A stretch of 64,000 bases of DNA from Sphingomonas leidyi (GCF_011761945.1 NZ_JAASQV010000002.1:372001-436000); one strand, 5' to 3'. Shown: positions 6,804 through 16,610, counted from the stretch's first letter. A program made the numbers and translations. Notes: generated by a model not told the origin, from the sequence alone.

Positions 6804-8663
6804 ATGCGGTTGGTCAGTCTCTTCGCCCTGGCGGTCGCCGCCGCGCCGGTCGCCGCGCTGCCCGCGCGCCAGGCCGCCCCCGCCGCGCCGGCCCAGGCCG
6901 AGGGTTCGCCCTTCGTGATGGAGGAGGCGATGATCCCGATGCGCGACGGAGTGAAGCTCCACACGGTGATCCTGCGGCCCCGCGACCAGAAGGGCCCGCT
7001 GCCGATCCTGTTCGGCCGCACGCCCTATGGCGCCTCGGCGCGTGCACCGCAGAACGTGCCGGCCAACTGGGCGGCGCTGGCGCGCGACGGCTATATCTTC
7101 GTCTCGCAGGACATGCGCGGCCGCTTCCAGTCCGAAGGCGGCCCCTTCACCCTCTCCACCGAGATCAAGACCGGCAAGAACGCCGTCGACGAATCCACCG
7201 ATGCCTATGATTCGGTCGACTGGCTGGTGAAGAACGTGAAGCCGAACAACGGCAAGGTCGGCATGTGGGGGGTCTCCTATCCCGGCTTCACCGCCGCGGT
7301 CGCGCTCGCCCGTCCGCATCCGGCGCTCAAGGCGGTGAGCCCGCAGGCCGCCTGGACCGACTATTGGAAGAATGACGACCTGCACCGCTGGGGCGCGATG
7401 CGGCTCACCTATGCCAGCGACTGGGTGAACAGCCTCCAGGCCGACAAGACCAATGCCGGCATCGACCTGTACGATCGCTACGACACCTATGAATGGTTTC
7501 TCAAGGCCGGCTCGCCGGCGGACATCGAGGAGAAGTATTTCAAGGGCCGGGTGCCGCGCTACCGCGAGATGATCGAGCATCCCGACTATGACGAATTCTG
7601 GAAGAAGCAGGTCTGGTCGGACACGCTGAAGCGCACCACCGTGCCGACGCTCAACGTCGCCGGCTATTGGGACCAGGAGGATCCCTGGGGCAGCTGGCAG
7701 ATCTTCTACAAGCAGCGCGAGAACGATCCGGACAAGCTCTCGCTGATGGTCGCCGGTCCGTGGAACCATGGCAGCTGGCGCTCGCCCGGCAATGCGCTAG
7801 GCCGTATCCCCTTCGGCGTCGACAGCGGTACCCAGTTCATGGAGCAGGTCGAGGCGCCCTTCTTCGCCTATTGGCTGCACGGCAAGGGCACCAAGCCCGA
7901 CTTTGCGCTGAAGAGCTTCCAGTCGGGCAGCTGGCAATGGAAGACCTATGCCCAATGGCCGCTCGCCAATGCGGCACGCCGGAGCCTGTTCCTCCATGCC
8001 GATGGCAGCGTCTCGTTCCAGGCACGGGCCGCGGGCGAAGGGTGCCGCGAATATATCTCCGATCCGGCCAATCCGGTGCCCTTCCGCCCGCGCCCGATGT
8101 CGGCCACCTATGCGACGCCGGACTGGCGCTGGTGGGAGACCGAGGATCAGCGCTTCGTCGAATATCGGCCGGACGTGCTGAGCTATGTCAGCGCCCCGCT
8201 CGACGGCGACCTGACGGTGACCGGCGCGATCACCGCCAGCCTGATGGCCGCGACCAGCGGGACCGACAGCGACTTCGTGGTCAAGCTGATCGACGTCTTC
8301 CCCGAGGACTATGAAAAGCCGCCGACGACGCTCGGCGCCTATGCCAAGGGGCTGAGCGGCTATCAGCTGCCGATCGCGATGGAAGTCCGCCGCGGCCGCT
8401 ATCTCCAGTCGTTCGAGAAGGCGACGCCGCTGGTCCCCAACCAGGTGACCGACTGGTCGATCCCGCTGCGCGACCACGACCATGTCTTCAAGAAGGGCCA
8501 CCGGATCATGGTGCAGGTCCAGTCGAGCTGGTTCCCCATGATCGACCGCAACCCGCAGACCTTCGTGCCGAACATCTACAAGGCCAGGCCGGGCGATTAC
8601 CAGAAGGCGACGCAGAAGGTGTGCGCGGGCTCGGCGATCATGCTGCCGGTGGTGGGGAGCTAG
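6804..8663 (+). CDS. CocE/NonD family serine hydrolase (alpha-amino acid ester hydrolase-like)
   Basis: The 619-residue protein starts at the methionine opening a signal peptide (MRLVSLFALAVAAAPVAA), 12 bases inside the longest frame. It has the X-Pro dipeptidyl-peptidase S15 fold: nucleophile Ser158 in GMWGVSYPG, a candidate Asp in GYWDQED and a candidate His in GPWNHGSW. A C-terminal jelly-roll domain follows (DLTVTGAITASL onwards). Relatives include cocaine esterase, glutaryl-7-ACA acylase and alpha-amino acid ester hydrolases acting on beta-lactam side chains; export and the GxSYxG motif favour the last group. The true substrate is not readable from sequence. It is followed by a strong stem-loop. 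Confidence 0.88.
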   Translation: MRLVSLFALAVAAAPVAALPARQAAPAAPAQAEGSPFVMEEAMIPMRDGVKLHTVILRPRDQKGPLPILFGRTPYGASARAPQNVPANWAALARDGYIFVSQDMRGRFQSEGGPFTLSTEIKTGKNAVDESTDAYDSVDWLVKNVKPNNGKVGMWGVSYPGFTAAVALARPHPALKAVSPQAAWTDYWKNDDLHRWGAMRLTYASDWVNSLQADKTNAGIDLYDRYDTYEWFLKAGSPADIEEKYFKGRVPRYREMIEHPDYDEFWKKQVWSDTLKRTTVPTLNVAGYWDQEDPWGSWQIFYKQRENDPDKLSLMVAGPWNHGSWRSPGNALGRIPFGVDSGTQFMEQVEAPFFAYWLHGKGTKPDFALKSFQSGSWQWKTYAQWPLANAARRSLFLHADGSVSFQARAAGEGCREYISDPANPVPFRPRPMSATYATPDWRWWETEDQRFVEYRPDVLSYVSAPLDGDLTVTGAITASLMAATSGTDSDFVVKLIDVFPEDYEKPPTTLGAYAKGLSGYQLPIAMEVRRGRYLQSFEKATPLVPNQVTDWSIPLRDHDHVFKKGHRIMVQVQSSWFPMIDRNPQTFVPNIYKARPGDYQKATQKVCAGSAIMLPVVGS

Positions 8664-8685
8664 GCCCTCCGATCGATTCCAGCCC

Positions 8686-8709
8686 GCTCCCCGGCAAGGG
8701 CCGGGGAGC
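8686..8709. terminator. GC-rich stem-loop between converging genes
   Basis: GCTCCCCGGC at 8686-8695 pairs perfectly with GCCGGGGAGC at 8700-8709 across a 4-base loop. It sits between the stop codons of the plus-strand hydrolase and the minus-strand nitrobindin-like gene. The sequence resembles other CCCCGGC/GCCGGGG hairpins in this window, so it may belong to a dispersed repeat family. Confidence 0.6.
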
Positions 8710-8725
8710 GGCAAGAAGAGGGCAG

Positions 8726-9376
8726 CTATCCCTGCCCCTTGGCCGCCAGGATCTGCACCCATGGGTTCGGCCGCGCCTCGCCCACCCGGTGCAGCGTGTT
8801 GCGGTCGTGATGGTCGAAGCTGCCCTGGCCCTTCACCGCGAGCGTGGTGTGGATGTCGTAGCGCCAGCCGCCATCGTCATCGAAGACGATGTCGATCGTA
8901 TAGGCATCGGTGCGGAAGGCATATTCGAGGAAGTCGGTCGAGCAGATGCCGTAATTGGTCTGCCCGCGCGTCGCCTCCACCCGGATCGCCTTGTCGCCCG
9001 GCGCGCCCTTGCCGGCGGCGAGCAGCACCTGGCCGCGCGGGATCGCCAGCGTCTGCAGGATCAGCCCGGTCGCCGGCTCCCACAGCCAATAGCCCACCTG
9101 GTCGTGGAAGGTGATGTCCTCTTCCGCGGTGGTGATGTGGATGTGGTAGCGCAGGCCGTAGAAGAGCTGCGGCCCGTTCGCCTGGGGGTCGATCGGCACG
9201 AACTCGATCCGCTCGATGAATTCGCGCTGCTCGGGCCCGTCGGCCTTGGGGTTGATGTCGATGCCCTTCCTGCCCTCCCAGCGGCCGGCCAGGCGCGCCA
9301 GGGGGCCGAGATTGGCCAGCGTGTGCGGATCGACGTCCTCGGGCTCGGTGAAGATATCGAGCGGGAAGGGATTCAT
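8726..9376 (-). CDS. Nitrobindin-like heme-binding beta-barrel protein (DUF1794 type)
   Basis: The 216-residue product has the GRWEGRKG motif (G-x-W-x-G) near residue 30 that marks the FABP-like/nitrobindin fold, followed by alternating beta-strand segments with large aromatic residues and a C-terminal NTLHRVG segment whose His could be the heme ligand. Family members bind ferric heme and may detoxify peroxynitrite; others have unknown ligands. The start codon shares one base with the stop of the ABC permease gene (9376), so it is the last gene of the exporter operon and is probably translationally coupled. The link between the exporter and this protein is not explained by known biology. Confidence 0.7.
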   Translation of the reverse strand: MNPFPLDIFTEPEDVDPHTLANLGPLARLAGRWEGRKGIDINPKADGPEQREFIERIEFVPIDPQANGPQLFYGLRYHIHITTAEEDITFHDQVGYWLWEPATGLILQTLAIPRGQVLLAAGKGAPGDKAIRVEATRGQTNYGICSTDFLEYAFRTDAYTIDIVFDDDGGWRYDIHTTLAVKGQGSFDHHDRNTLHRVGEARPNPWVQILAAKGQG

Positions 9377-10149
9377 CAGTTCTTGAGCCTGTAGCCGGTG
9401 CGGAAGATCGTCACGATAAGGCCAAGGCACAGCGCGAGGAAAGCCGCGACGAAACCCAGGCTCCAGCGCACGTCGATATCGCCGACATCGCCGAAAAAGG
9501 CCCAGCGGAAGCCGCTGATCAGATAGGCGACCGGATTGAACAGGCTCACCGTGCGCCACGGCTCGGGCAGGAAGCTCAGCGGATAGAAGCTGCCGCCGAG
9601 GAAAGTGAGCGGCGTCAGGATCAGCGCGGGCACCAGGTTGAGCTGCTCGAAGCCCTTTGCCCAGATGCCGATGATGAAACCGAACATGCTGAAGCTGATC
9701 GAGGTGAGCAGCAGGAAGGCCAGCATCGCCAGCGGATGATCTACCCGCAGCGGCACGAACAGGCCCGAGGTCAGCAGGATGATCAGCCCGATCACCACCG
9801 ATTTGGTCGCCGCCGCGCCGACGAAGCCGATCACCAGCTCCACTGCCGAGATCGGCGCCGAGAGCAACTCGAACACCGTGCCGGTGAACTTGGGAAAATA
9901 GATGCCGATCGAGGCATTGGCGACGCTCTGGGTAAGCAGCGACAGCATGATCAGCCCCGGCACGATGAAGCTGCCATAGGGCACGCCTTCGATCGACGGG
10001 ATCCGGCTCCCCATGCCGCTGCCGAACACGATGAAATAGAGCGAAGTGGTGATCACCGGCGTCGCGATCGACTGCCAGAGCGTGCGCAGCGTGCGCGCCA
10101 TCTCGAACTTGTAGATCGCCCAGATGCCGTGGAAGTTTACGAAGTTCAC
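9376..10149 (-). CDS. ABC-2 type transporter permease
   Basis: The 257-residue protein has six hydrophobic segments and the ABC-2 layout: a short cytoplasmic N-terminus, [17 protein letters not shown] as the first membrane segment, and [19 protein letters not shown] before the last segments. It resembles the YadH group, exporters of poorly defined substrates. It overlaps the ATP-binding subunit gene upstream by 4 bases (10146-10149), as expected for subunits of one complex. The substrate is unknown. Confidence 0.88.
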   Translation of the reverse strand: MNFVNFHGIWAIYKFEMARTLRTLWQSIATPVITTSLYFIVFGSGMGSRIPSIEGVPYGSFIVPGLIMLSLLTQSVANASIGIYFPKFTGTVFELLSAPISAVELVIGFVGAAATKSVVIGLIILLTSGLFVPLRVDHPLAMLAFLLLTSISFSMFGFIIGIWAKGFEQLNLVPALILTPLTFLGGSFYPLSFLPEPWRTVSLFNPVAYLISGFRWAFFGDVGDIDVRWSLGFVAAFLALCLGLIVTIFRTGYRLKN

Positions 10150-11096
10150 GCCACACCCCCCTCGTTCGACGCTTCCCGATGCTCGACCAGCCCGACGAAA
10201 ATGTCCTCAAGGCTCGACTTGGACGTGTCGAGATCCTTGAACGCGATGCCCATCTCGCCGAGCTTGCGCAGCAGCGAGGGGATGCCGGTGCGCTCCGCCT
10301 GGGCATCGAAGGTGTAGCGCAGGCGATGGCCCTCGTCCTCGAGGCTGAGGTGCCATTCCTCGAGCCCCGCCGGGATCGCGGCCATCGGCTCCACCAGCGA
10401 CAGGTCGAGCTCGCGCTTGCCGAGCTTCTTCATCAGCGCGGCCTTGTCCTCGACCAGCAGCAGCCTGCCCTTGTCGATCACGCCCACCCGGTCGGCCATC
10501 TCCTCGGCTTCCTCGATATAGTGGGTGGTGAGGATGATCGTGGTGCCGCGCTCGCGCAGCTTGCCGATCATCTTCCACATGTCGCGCCGGAGCGACACGT
10601 CGACGCCCGCGGTGGGCTCGTCGAGGAACAGGATGTCGGGCTCGTGGGAGAGCGCCTTGGCGATCATCACCCGGCGCTTCATGCCGCCCGACAGCTCCAT
10701 GATCTTGGCACCCCGCTTGTCCCAGAGCGACAGGTCCTTGAGCACCTGGTCGCAATAGGCCTGGTCCGGCGCCTTGCCGAACAGGCCGCGCGAGAAGCGC
10801 AGCGCCGATCCGACGGTGGAGAACATGTCGACCGCGATCTCCTGCGGGACCAGCCCGATCCTCGAGCGGGCGGCGCGCGGCTCATGGACCGCGTCGTGCC
10901 CGTCGACCAGGATGGTGCCGGTGCTCGGCGTCACGATGCCGCAGATGATGGAGATGAGCGTGGTCTTGCCCGCTCCATTGGGCCCGAGCAGCGCGAAGAT
11001 CTCGCCGCGCCTGATCTCGAGATCGACATGATCGAGCGCCCTGTGGCCCGAGCCATAGGTCTTGCTCACGCCATTTATGGAAAGAATGGAAGTCAT
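10146..11096 (-). CDS. ABC transporter ATP-binding protein (YadG-like)
   Basis: The 316-residue protein starts at [15 protein letters not shown]. The frame is open 55 codons further upstream, but that extension has no ABC homology. Walker A is GPNGAGKTT, the signature is [15 protein letters not shown] and Walker B is DILFLDEP, followed by the H-loop in [11 protein letters not shown]. About 80 residues follow the ATPase domain, as in the multidrug/ABC-2 exporter subfamily. It pairs with the permease encoded immediately downstream. Confidence 0.92.
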   Translation of the reverse strand: MTSILSINGVSKTYGSGHRALDHVDLEIRRGEIFALLGPNGAGKTTLISIICGIVTPSTGTILVDGHDAVHEPRAARSRIGLVPQEIAVDMFSTVGSALRFSRGLFGKAPDQAYCDQVLKDLSLWDKRGAKIMELSGGMKRRVMIAKALSHEPDILFLDEPTAGVDVSLRRDMWKMIGKLRERGTTIILTTHYIEEAEEMADRVGVIDKGRLLLVEDKAALMKKLGKRELDLSLVEPMAAIPAGLEEWHLSLEDEGHRLRYTFDAQAERTGIPSLLRKLGEMGIAFKDLDTSKSSLEDIFVGLVEHREASNEGGVA

Positions 11097-11182
11097 CGTG
11101 CCCCCGGCCGGGAAAGGACCCGCTAAGTAGGCGCGGCAGCGCGGCGCGGCAACCGGTCGGTACAAAAATCGGGAAACTTGAG

Positions 11183-11208
11183 TCCTCCCCCAGCTTGCCG
11201 GGGGAGGA
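11183..11208. terminator. Stem-loop downstream of the dsbA-like gene
   Basis: TCCTCCCCC at 11183-11191 pairs with GGGGGAGGA at 11200-11208. It lies 10 bases after the dsbA-like stop (11218, minus strand) and before the ABC operon start. No T run follows on the minus strand, so it may be a repeat-type hairpin that stabilises or attenuates rather than a classic terminator. Confidence 0.45.
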
Positions 11209-11217
11209 TCTGGATCG

Positions 11218-12000
11218 TCACTTCTTCCGCGCCTCGGCCACGGCGGCGGCGAGCCCGTCATAGTCGCGCATGCCGTAGAGCAGCTTGCCGCCGATCACCC
11301 AGCTCGGCGTGCCGGTCATCGCCAGCTTCCGGCCGAACTTGTGGTTGGCGATGATCTCGTCCTCCACCGCCTTCGAGGCTATCGCCTGCTTCGCCTGCGC
11401 CAGGTCGAGCCCGGCCTTCTGCGCCGCGGCTTCGATGTTGCCCGCGCTCGGCCCGTCGGTCGCGAACAGCGCATCGTGGAAGGCGCGGAACCTGTCCTGC
11501 TCGGCCGCCGCCAGCGCCCAGCGCGCCGCGACGAGGCTGTCCGGCCCCAGCACCGGATATTCGCGATAGACGACCCGCACGTTCGGATCGCGCTTCAGTA
11601 GCTCCGCGATCGCGGGCAGGCTCGCGCGGCAATAGCCGCAGGCATAGTCCATGAACGCGACCAGGGTGACGTCGCCCTTCGGATTGCCCGCCCAGGCGCC
11701 GGCATAGGGCGACTGCAATCTGGGCAGCTCGCCCGGCAGCGCCTTGCTGGCCACGGCCTCCGCTTCGGCCTGGACCTTCTCGGCCCTGGCGCTCTGCTTC
11801 TGATTGTAGCGCTCGACCGATTCGAGCAGCACTTCGGGATGGGCGAGCAGATAGTCGTGCACCACCCGCTCCACCGCGCCGCGCTGGCCCATGCCGGGAA
11901 CCAGCGCCTGGATGCCCGCGAAGATGCCCGCGCCGAGCAGCGCGCACAGCATGAATGCGCCGGCCAGCGCCAGCGGCGACCGCAGAAGCCGTTCGATCAT
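11218..12000 (-). CDS. DsbA/ScsC-like thioredoxin-fold oxidoreductase
   Basis: The 260-residue protein has an N-terminal membrane segment (residues 10-35), a helical region about 45-85 that fits the ScsC/Com1 N-terminal extension, and a DsbA-type thioredoxin fold with active site C121-G-Y-C124. The cis-proline lies in [11 protein letters not shown]. Proteins of this kind form or shuffle disulfides in the periplasm. The gene lies 5 bases downstream of the M48 protease/TPR gene, so the two are likely co-transcribed as a periplasmic quality-control pair. Confidence 0.9.
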   Translation of the reverse strand: MIERLLRSPLALAGAFMLCALLGAGIFAGIQALVPGMGQRGAVERVVHDYLLAHPEVLLESVERYNQKQSARAEKVQAEAEAVASKALPGELPRLQSPYAGAWAGNPKGDVTLVAFMDYACGYCRASLPAIAELLKRDPNVRVVYREYPVLGPDSLVAARWALAAAEQDRFRAFHDALFATDGPSAGNIEAAAQKAGLDLAQAKQAIASKAVEDEIIANHKFGRKLAMTGTPSWVIGGKLLYGMRDYDGLAAAVAEARKK

Positions 12001-12005
12001 TGCCC

Positions 12006-13364
12006 CTATCGGTCCTTCTTCTTTTTCCTGATTTCGTCCCAGGCGGTCTGCGAGACCATGTTGATGTCCTGTGCGCGCACCCAGTCGGGCGAGCCTTGCG
12101 GGAGCCCGGCCATGGCGGCGCGCGAACTCATCAGCGCGGTACCGACATCGCCCATCAGATGCGCCCGCTCGGCCGTGGCGAGCGCGGTGCGCGGCTCGTC
12201 GCCCTTGCGGTCGTAGACGGTGCCCAGGTTCATCCAGGCAAAGGGATTGTCGTTGTCGCGCGCGACCGCCTGCTTGAGCACGCGCTCGGCCTCGGCGAGG
12301 TTCGCCTTGTCCTCGGTCGCGAGCAGCGCATGGCCGAACGTGCTGGCGATCAGCGGCTGGTTGCCGGAGAGCGCAGTCGCCTCGCGCAGCGGCTCCAGCG
12401 CTTCGGTCGGCTTGCCCGATTCGAGCAGGATCTGCCCCTCGAGCTCCAGGAAATAGGGGTCCTTGGGCGCCACCTTCACCAACGCCGTCGTCTCCGTCGC
12501 CGCCTGCTCGGGATAGCCCGATTTGTGATAGGCATAGGCGCGCGCATAATGCGCATAGACCGACTGGTCCCTCGGCGGATATTTGGCGAGCGTGTCCTTG
12601 GCCTCGTTGACATAGCCGCGCAGCTTGGCCTGGACGCGCTTGAAGCGAGTCTCGAGATCCCGGTCGAGCGGCTTCTGCCAGCTCGGCGCGTTCATCAGGT
12701 CCGCCTTGAGCGTCTCGACGCGATCCTGCGACATCGGGTGGGTCTGGGCGAACGGATCGACTTCGGGATTGGTGGTGTAATAGCCGTAGCGGTGCATCTG
12801 GGCCGTGAGCTTGTCGAAGAAGCTCAGCATGCCGCGGCCACTGATCCCGGCGCTGTTGAGGAACTTGGCGCCGGCCGCATCGGCCGAGCTTTCCTGGATG
12901 CGGCTGAAGGAAAGATACTTGCCGATCGCCGCACGCTGGCCGGCGGCGAGGACGCCCATCCCCGCCTCGCCGCTGCCCGCCGCCATCGCCGCCACGCCGA
13001 GCAGCAGGCTGAGGATCGAGATGCTGGTATAGCCGCCATCGCGCTGGAACACCGCATGGCCGCCGACGATATGGCCGATCTCGTGCGCGATCACGCCCTG
13101 CACTTCATTGGCGGTGTCGGCGGCGTCGAGCAGGCCCGAATGGACATAGACGATCTGCCCCCCCGCGACGAAGGCGTTGATCGAACTGTCGTTGATCAGC
13201 ACCACCTTGGCATTGGCGGGCGAGAGGCCGGCCGCGACGAACAGCGGCCTGGCCATGTCGTTGAGCAGCGCCTCGGTCTCGGCATCGCGCAGGATCGACT
13301 GGGCGGCGGCGGGCTGAATCCAGAGCAGCAAGGCAGCCGAGAACAGGGCGAGGATGCGCTTCAT
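12006..13364 (-). CDS. M48 family metalloprotease with TPR domain (BepA-like)
   Basis: The 452-residue protein starts at a signal peptide (MKRILALFSAALLLWIQPAAAQ), so I place the start at 13364 although the frame is open to 13526. The zinc site is H94-E-I-G-H98, and the third ligand is the Glu of QESSADAAGAKFL. The second half consists of TPR-like helical repeats. BepA (YfgC) and its relatives assemble or degrade outer-membrane proteins such as LptD. The C-terminus is basic (EIRKKKKDR). It is followed directly by the dsbA-like gene, which fits a shared role in the maturation of disulfide-containing envelope proteins. Confidence 0.92.
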   Translation of the reverse strand: MKRILALFSAALLLWIQPAAAQSILRDAETEALLNDMARPLFVAAGLSPANAKVVLINDSSINAFVAGGQIVYVHSGLLDAADTANEVQGVIAHEIGHIVGGHAVFQRDGGYTSISILSLLLGVAAMAAGSGEAGMGVLAAGQRAAIGKYLSFSRIQESSADAAGAKFLNSAGISGRGMLSFFDKLTAQMHRYGYYTTNPEVDPFAQTHPMSQDRVETLKADLMNAPSWQKPLDRDLETRFKRVQAKLRGYVNEAKDTLAKYPPRDQSVYAHYARAYAYHKSGYPEQAATETTALVKVAPKDPYFLELEGQILLESGKPTEALEPLREATALSGNQPLIASTFGHALLATEDKANLAEAERVLKQAVARDNDNPFAWMNLGTVYDRKGDEPRTALATAERAHLMGDVGTALMSSRAAMAGLPQGSPDWVRAQDINMVSQTAWDEIRKKKKDR

Positions 13365-13452
13365 GGCCGTCCGTATCCTCCGATTTCCGACTGCGATCAA
13401 TGGCATTGGCCGTGCGTGCGCACCGATGAACCGCGCGTGAAGCCACGAAAAA

Positions 13453-13482
13453 GGGGCGCCGGCCCATCGGACCGGCGCCCCC
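13453..13482 (-). terminator. Intrinsic terminator of rne
   Basis: GGGGCGCCGG (13453-13462) pairs with CCGGCGCCCC (13472-13481). Read on the minus strand, the stem is followed by TTTTT, the classic layout of a Rho-independent terminator, 20 bases after the rne stop codon. Confidence 0.85.
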
Positions 13483-13501
13483 TTTCCCTCGCGTCCTGGA
13501 A

Positions 13502-16126
13502 TCAGGCGCCGAAGGTGCGCTGCCACCAGCCGCGACGCGGGGTGCCGTCCTCGTTGTCGCCTTCTTCGCCTTCACCGGCTTCGACCGGGGCGGTGTCCTG
13601 CGCGACCGGAACTTCGACCGCGGGCGCGGCTTCGGCCTCGACTGCTTCCGCCTTCTTCCGGCGGGTGCGCTTCGGCTTGGCCGGCGCCTCTTCCGCCACC
13701 GGCTCAGGCGCCGGCGCGACCGGAGCCTCGACCGCGGGCGCGGCTCCGGCCTCGACCGCTTCCGCCTTCTTCCGGCGGGTGCGCTTCGGCTTGGCCGGGG
13801 CTTCCTCCGCTACCGGCTCGGGCGTCGGCGCGACCGGAGCTTCGACTGCAGGCGCGGCTTCGGCCTCGACCGCTTCCGCCTTCTTCCGGCGGGTGCGCTT
13901 CGGCTTGGCCGGAGCTTCCTCCGCAGCCGGTTCCGGCGCCGCCTCGGCCACTTCCGCGACGTCGCTCACCGGTGCCTCGGCCGCATCGTCACCGGCTTCC
14001 TCGCCATTCTCGACCCGATCGCCGCGGCGCCCGCCACGACGGCCGCGACGACGGCGCTTGCGGCCGTCGTGGCGCGCCTCGCCCTCGGCGACGGGCGCTT
14101 CCTCGCCGTCTTCGCCTTCGCCGGCGTCGCCAGCCTCGGCTTCGGCCTCGCCTTCGGTTTCACCCTCGGCGCCCTCGCCTTGCTCCTCGCGACGGCCACG
14201 GCCACGGCCACGGCGCCGGCGCCGGCGCTTGCCGCGCCCTTCGCCTTCGTCGCGCTCGCCGCGACGGTCGCCCTCGGCCTCCGCTTCGAGCTCCTCCTCT
14301 TCCTCGTCGAGCTCCTCGACGTAATCCTCGTCCTCGGGCTCCTCGACCAGCTTCTCGAACCTCGGGGCGTGCGCCGGCGGCGGGCCCGAGGCCTCGACCG
14401 ACATGCGCGCACCCTCGAGCTCGCCGTCCGACAGGATCTCGACGGTCACGCCGTAGCGATCCTCGATCTCGGCGATGTCGGCGCGCTTCTTGTTGAGCAC
14501 GTAGAAGGCGGCTTCCTGGCTCGCGCGCAGCGTGATCAGCGAGCCGCGGCCGCGCGCGGCCTCGTCCTCGATCAGGCGCAGCGCGGACAAGCCCGCCGAC
14601 GAAGCGGTGCGGACCAGGCCGGTGCCCTCGCAATGCGGGCACTGCACGGTCGACGCCTCGAGCACGCCGGTGCGCAGGCGCTGGCGGCTCATCTCCATCA
14701 GGCCGAACGCCGAGATGCGGCCGACCTGGATGCGGGCGCGATCGTTCTTCAGCGCCTCCTTCATCGCCTTCTCGACCTTGCGGACGTTCGACGAGTGATC
14801 CATGTCGATGAAGTCGATCACGACCAGGCCGGCCATGTCGCGCAGGCGCAGCTGGCGAGCGATCTCGTGCGCGGCCTCGAGGTTGGTCGCGGTCGCGGTC
14901 TGCTCGATATTGTGCTCGCGGGTGGAGCGGCCCGAGTTGATGTCGATCGAGACCAGCGCCTCGGTCGGGTTGATCACCAGATAGCCGCCGCTCTTCAGCT
15001 GGACGACGGGATTGTACATCGCCGAAAGCTGGTCCTCGACGCCGGCGCGCTGGAACAGCGGCACCGCATCGGCATATTGCTTCACCTTCTTGGCGTGGCT
15101 CGGCATCAGGAGCTTCATGAAGTCCTTGGCCTGGCGATAGCCGTCCTCGCCCTCGACGATCACTTCGTCGATGTCGCGATTATAGATGTCGCGGATCGCG
15201 CGCTTGAGCAGATCCGAATCGCCATAGACCAGCGCCGGCGCGGTCGACTTGAGCGTGTTCTCGCGGATCCCGTCCCACAGCCGGGCGAGATAGTCGAAGT
15301 CGCGCTTGATCTCGACCTTGGTGCGCTGGAGGCCCGCGGTGCGGACGATGCAGCCCATGGTCGGCGGCAGCTTGAGGTCCGCCATGATGCCCTTGAGGCG
15401 CTTGCGGTCCGCCGCCGACGAGATCTTGCGCGAGATGCCGCCGCCATGCGCGGTGTTCGGCATCAGCACGCAGTAGCGGCCGGCGAGCGACAGATAGGTG
15501 GTGAGGGCAGCGCCCTTGTTGCCGCGCTCTTCCTTGACGACCTGGACCAGCAGCACCTGGCGGCGGCGGATCACGTCCTGGATCTTGTAGCGGCGGCGCA
15601 GGTTCATGCGGCGCTGGCGCAGCGCCTCCGCCGGGCTGTCCTCGCCGCCGCCCTTGCCGCGGCGCTTGCGCGAACGGCCGCCCTCGCGGGCTTCCTCGCC
15701 CGCCTCGGCATCGGCCTCGTCCTCGCCCTCCTCGTCGTCGTGCGGACGCTCGAGCACTTCCACGCCACCTTCGTCATGGTCGTGGTCGTGATCCTCGTCA
15801 CCATCCTCCTCGGCGCGCAGCGCGGCTTCCTCGGCGGCGTGCTCGGCCTCTTCGCGGAGCAGCGCTTCGCGATCCTCCTTGGGGATCTGGTAATAGTCGG
15901 GATGGATTTCGCTGAAGGCCAGGAAGCCGTGGCGATTGCCGCCATAGTCGACGAACGCCGCCTGGAGCGACGGTTCGACGCGTGTCACCTTGGCCAGATA
16001 GATATTGCCCTTGAGCTGCTTGCGCTCGGCGGACTCGAAATCAAACTCCTCGATTCGGCTTCCCTTGACGACCGCCACGCGGGTTTCCTCCCGGTGGCGT
16101 GCGTCGATCAGCATACGCATGGTCAT
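13502..16126 (-). CDS. rne: Ribonuclease E
   Basis: The 874-residue endoribonuclease initiates mRNA decay and processes structured RNAs; its C-terminal part scaffolds the degradosome. The S1 domain starts near residue 37 and is split by a charged insertion (about 80-180) containing an acidic DEDHDHDHDEGG run. DNase-I-like catalytic residues lie in SIDINSG (D395) and VVIDFIDMD (about 438-443). The zinc-link is C496-P-H-C499. The C-terminal third is disordered: acidic runs, Arg-rich patches, then three nearly identical 38-residue repeats (about 733-846) and the terminal GWWQRTFGA. GGAGAA precedes the ATG by 8 bases. Family and role are certain; the long divergent leader upstream would suit autoregulation, which is known for other rne genes. 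Confidence 0.96.
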   Translation of the reverse strand: MTMRMLIDARHREETRVAVVKGSRIEEFDFESAERKQLKGNIYLAKVTRVEPSLQAAFVDYGGNRHGFLAFSEIHPDYYQIPKEDREALLREEAEHAAEEAALRAEEDGDEDHDHDHDEGGVEVLERPHDDEEGEDEADAEAGEEAREGGRSRKRRGKGGGEDSPAEALRQRRMNLRRRYKIQDVIRRRQVLLVQVVKEERGNKGAALTTYLSLAGRYCVLMPNTAHGGGISRKISSAADRKRLKGIMADLKLPPTMGCIVRTAGLQRTKVEIKRDFDYLARLWDGIRENTLKSTAPALVYGDSDLLKRAIRDIYNRDIDEVIVEGEDGYRQAKDFMKLLMPSHAKKVKQYADAVPLFQRAGVEDQLSAMYNPVVQLKSGGYLVINPTEALVSIDINSGRSTREHNIEQTATATNLEAAHEIARQLRLRDMAGLVVIDFIDMDHSSNVRKVEKAMKEALKNDRARIQVGRISAFGLMEMSRQRLRTGVLEASTVQCPHCEGTGLVRTASSAGLSALRLIEDEAARGRGSLITLRASQEAAFYVLNKKRADIAEIEDRYGVTVEILSDGELEGARMSVEASGPPPAHAPRFEKLVEEPEDEDYVEELDEEEEELEAEAEGDRRGERDEGEGRGKRRRRRRGRGRGRREEQGEGAEGETEGEAEAEAGDAGEGEDGEEAPVAEGEARHDGRKRRRRGRRGGRRGDRVENGEEAGDDAAEAPVSDVAEVAEAAPEPAAEEAPAKPKRTRRKKAEAVEAEAAPAVEAPVAPTPEPVAEEAPAKPKRTRRKKAEAVEAGAAPAVEAPVAPAPEPVAEEAPAKPKRTRRKKAEAVEAEAAPAVEVPVAQDTAPVEAGEGEEGDNEDGTPRRGWWQRTFGA
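13590..13935 (-). repeat. Three tandem 114-bp repeats in the rne C-terminal region
   Basis: The segment reading KPKRTRRKKAEAVEA recurs three times with a spacing of exactly 114 bases; a shared CCTTCT anchor lies at 13651, 13765 and 13879. Each unit has a basic block (KPKRTRRKK) and an Ala/Pro/Glu/Val-rich spacer. Copies differ at a few positions. The period is a multiple of three, so copy number can change without breaking the frame. Confidence 0.9.
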
Positions 16127-16610
16127 TTATTGTTCTCCGGGCGCGCCGGCCCCAGCCCTCTGGATTGGTGTTGCGGAGGGCTCGCGCAGGCGCGCGATAT
16201 GCAAAGCGGCCCTGGCCGGCGGATTCGCCGGCTGCGGTCTCGCGGGTTTCGAAAACTGCTGCTGCTCGAAGGGCACGCGCGAACCGGTGGTCCGCCGACT
16301 CCGCCGCCAACCCGCGGCCGGCCATCGGGGCCGGTCGGTGCGAGCGTTGCGGAAATTGCCTCATGCGAGCGTCAACCTGAACTGTCGCGGCAAGATGTGG
16401 CCGCGGGAAAGGGCCGGCGCAAGGGCCGGCCTGGGGTTGCCTAGCATTACCGCGGCGGCGCGGCAACCTTGGCGCCAACCGGCAAGCCCTTGCCGCCTTG
16501 CCGGCAATAATATGCCGAATCGCAAATTAACCGCATCGTTTCACGGCGATTTGAGACGCGCCGCCTAGTCCGGACTCGTCAGGGCAGACGCGTAGTCAGA
16601 GTATCTAATC
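16127..16610. promoter_or_regulatory. 484-base divergent region between rne and the amidase gene
   Basis: I see no convincing coding frame here. The part next to rne probably holds its 5' leader, and bases 16500-16560 are relatively AT-rich (TAATAT, AAATTAACCGC) and likely contain the amidase promoter. A TTAACC half-site resembling a CtrA box is present, but its partner is imperfect, so I make no claim for CtrA control. Several short GGCCGGC-type inverted repeats occur, as expected at this GC content. Confidence 0.4.

Noticed and set aside
8726..10306. One minus-strand frame that seems to join the nitrobindin-like gene with the permease region
   Set aside because: The permease is encoded in another frame with all its membrane segments intact (9376-10149); the upstream part of the joined frame is its shadow. 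There is no frameshift.
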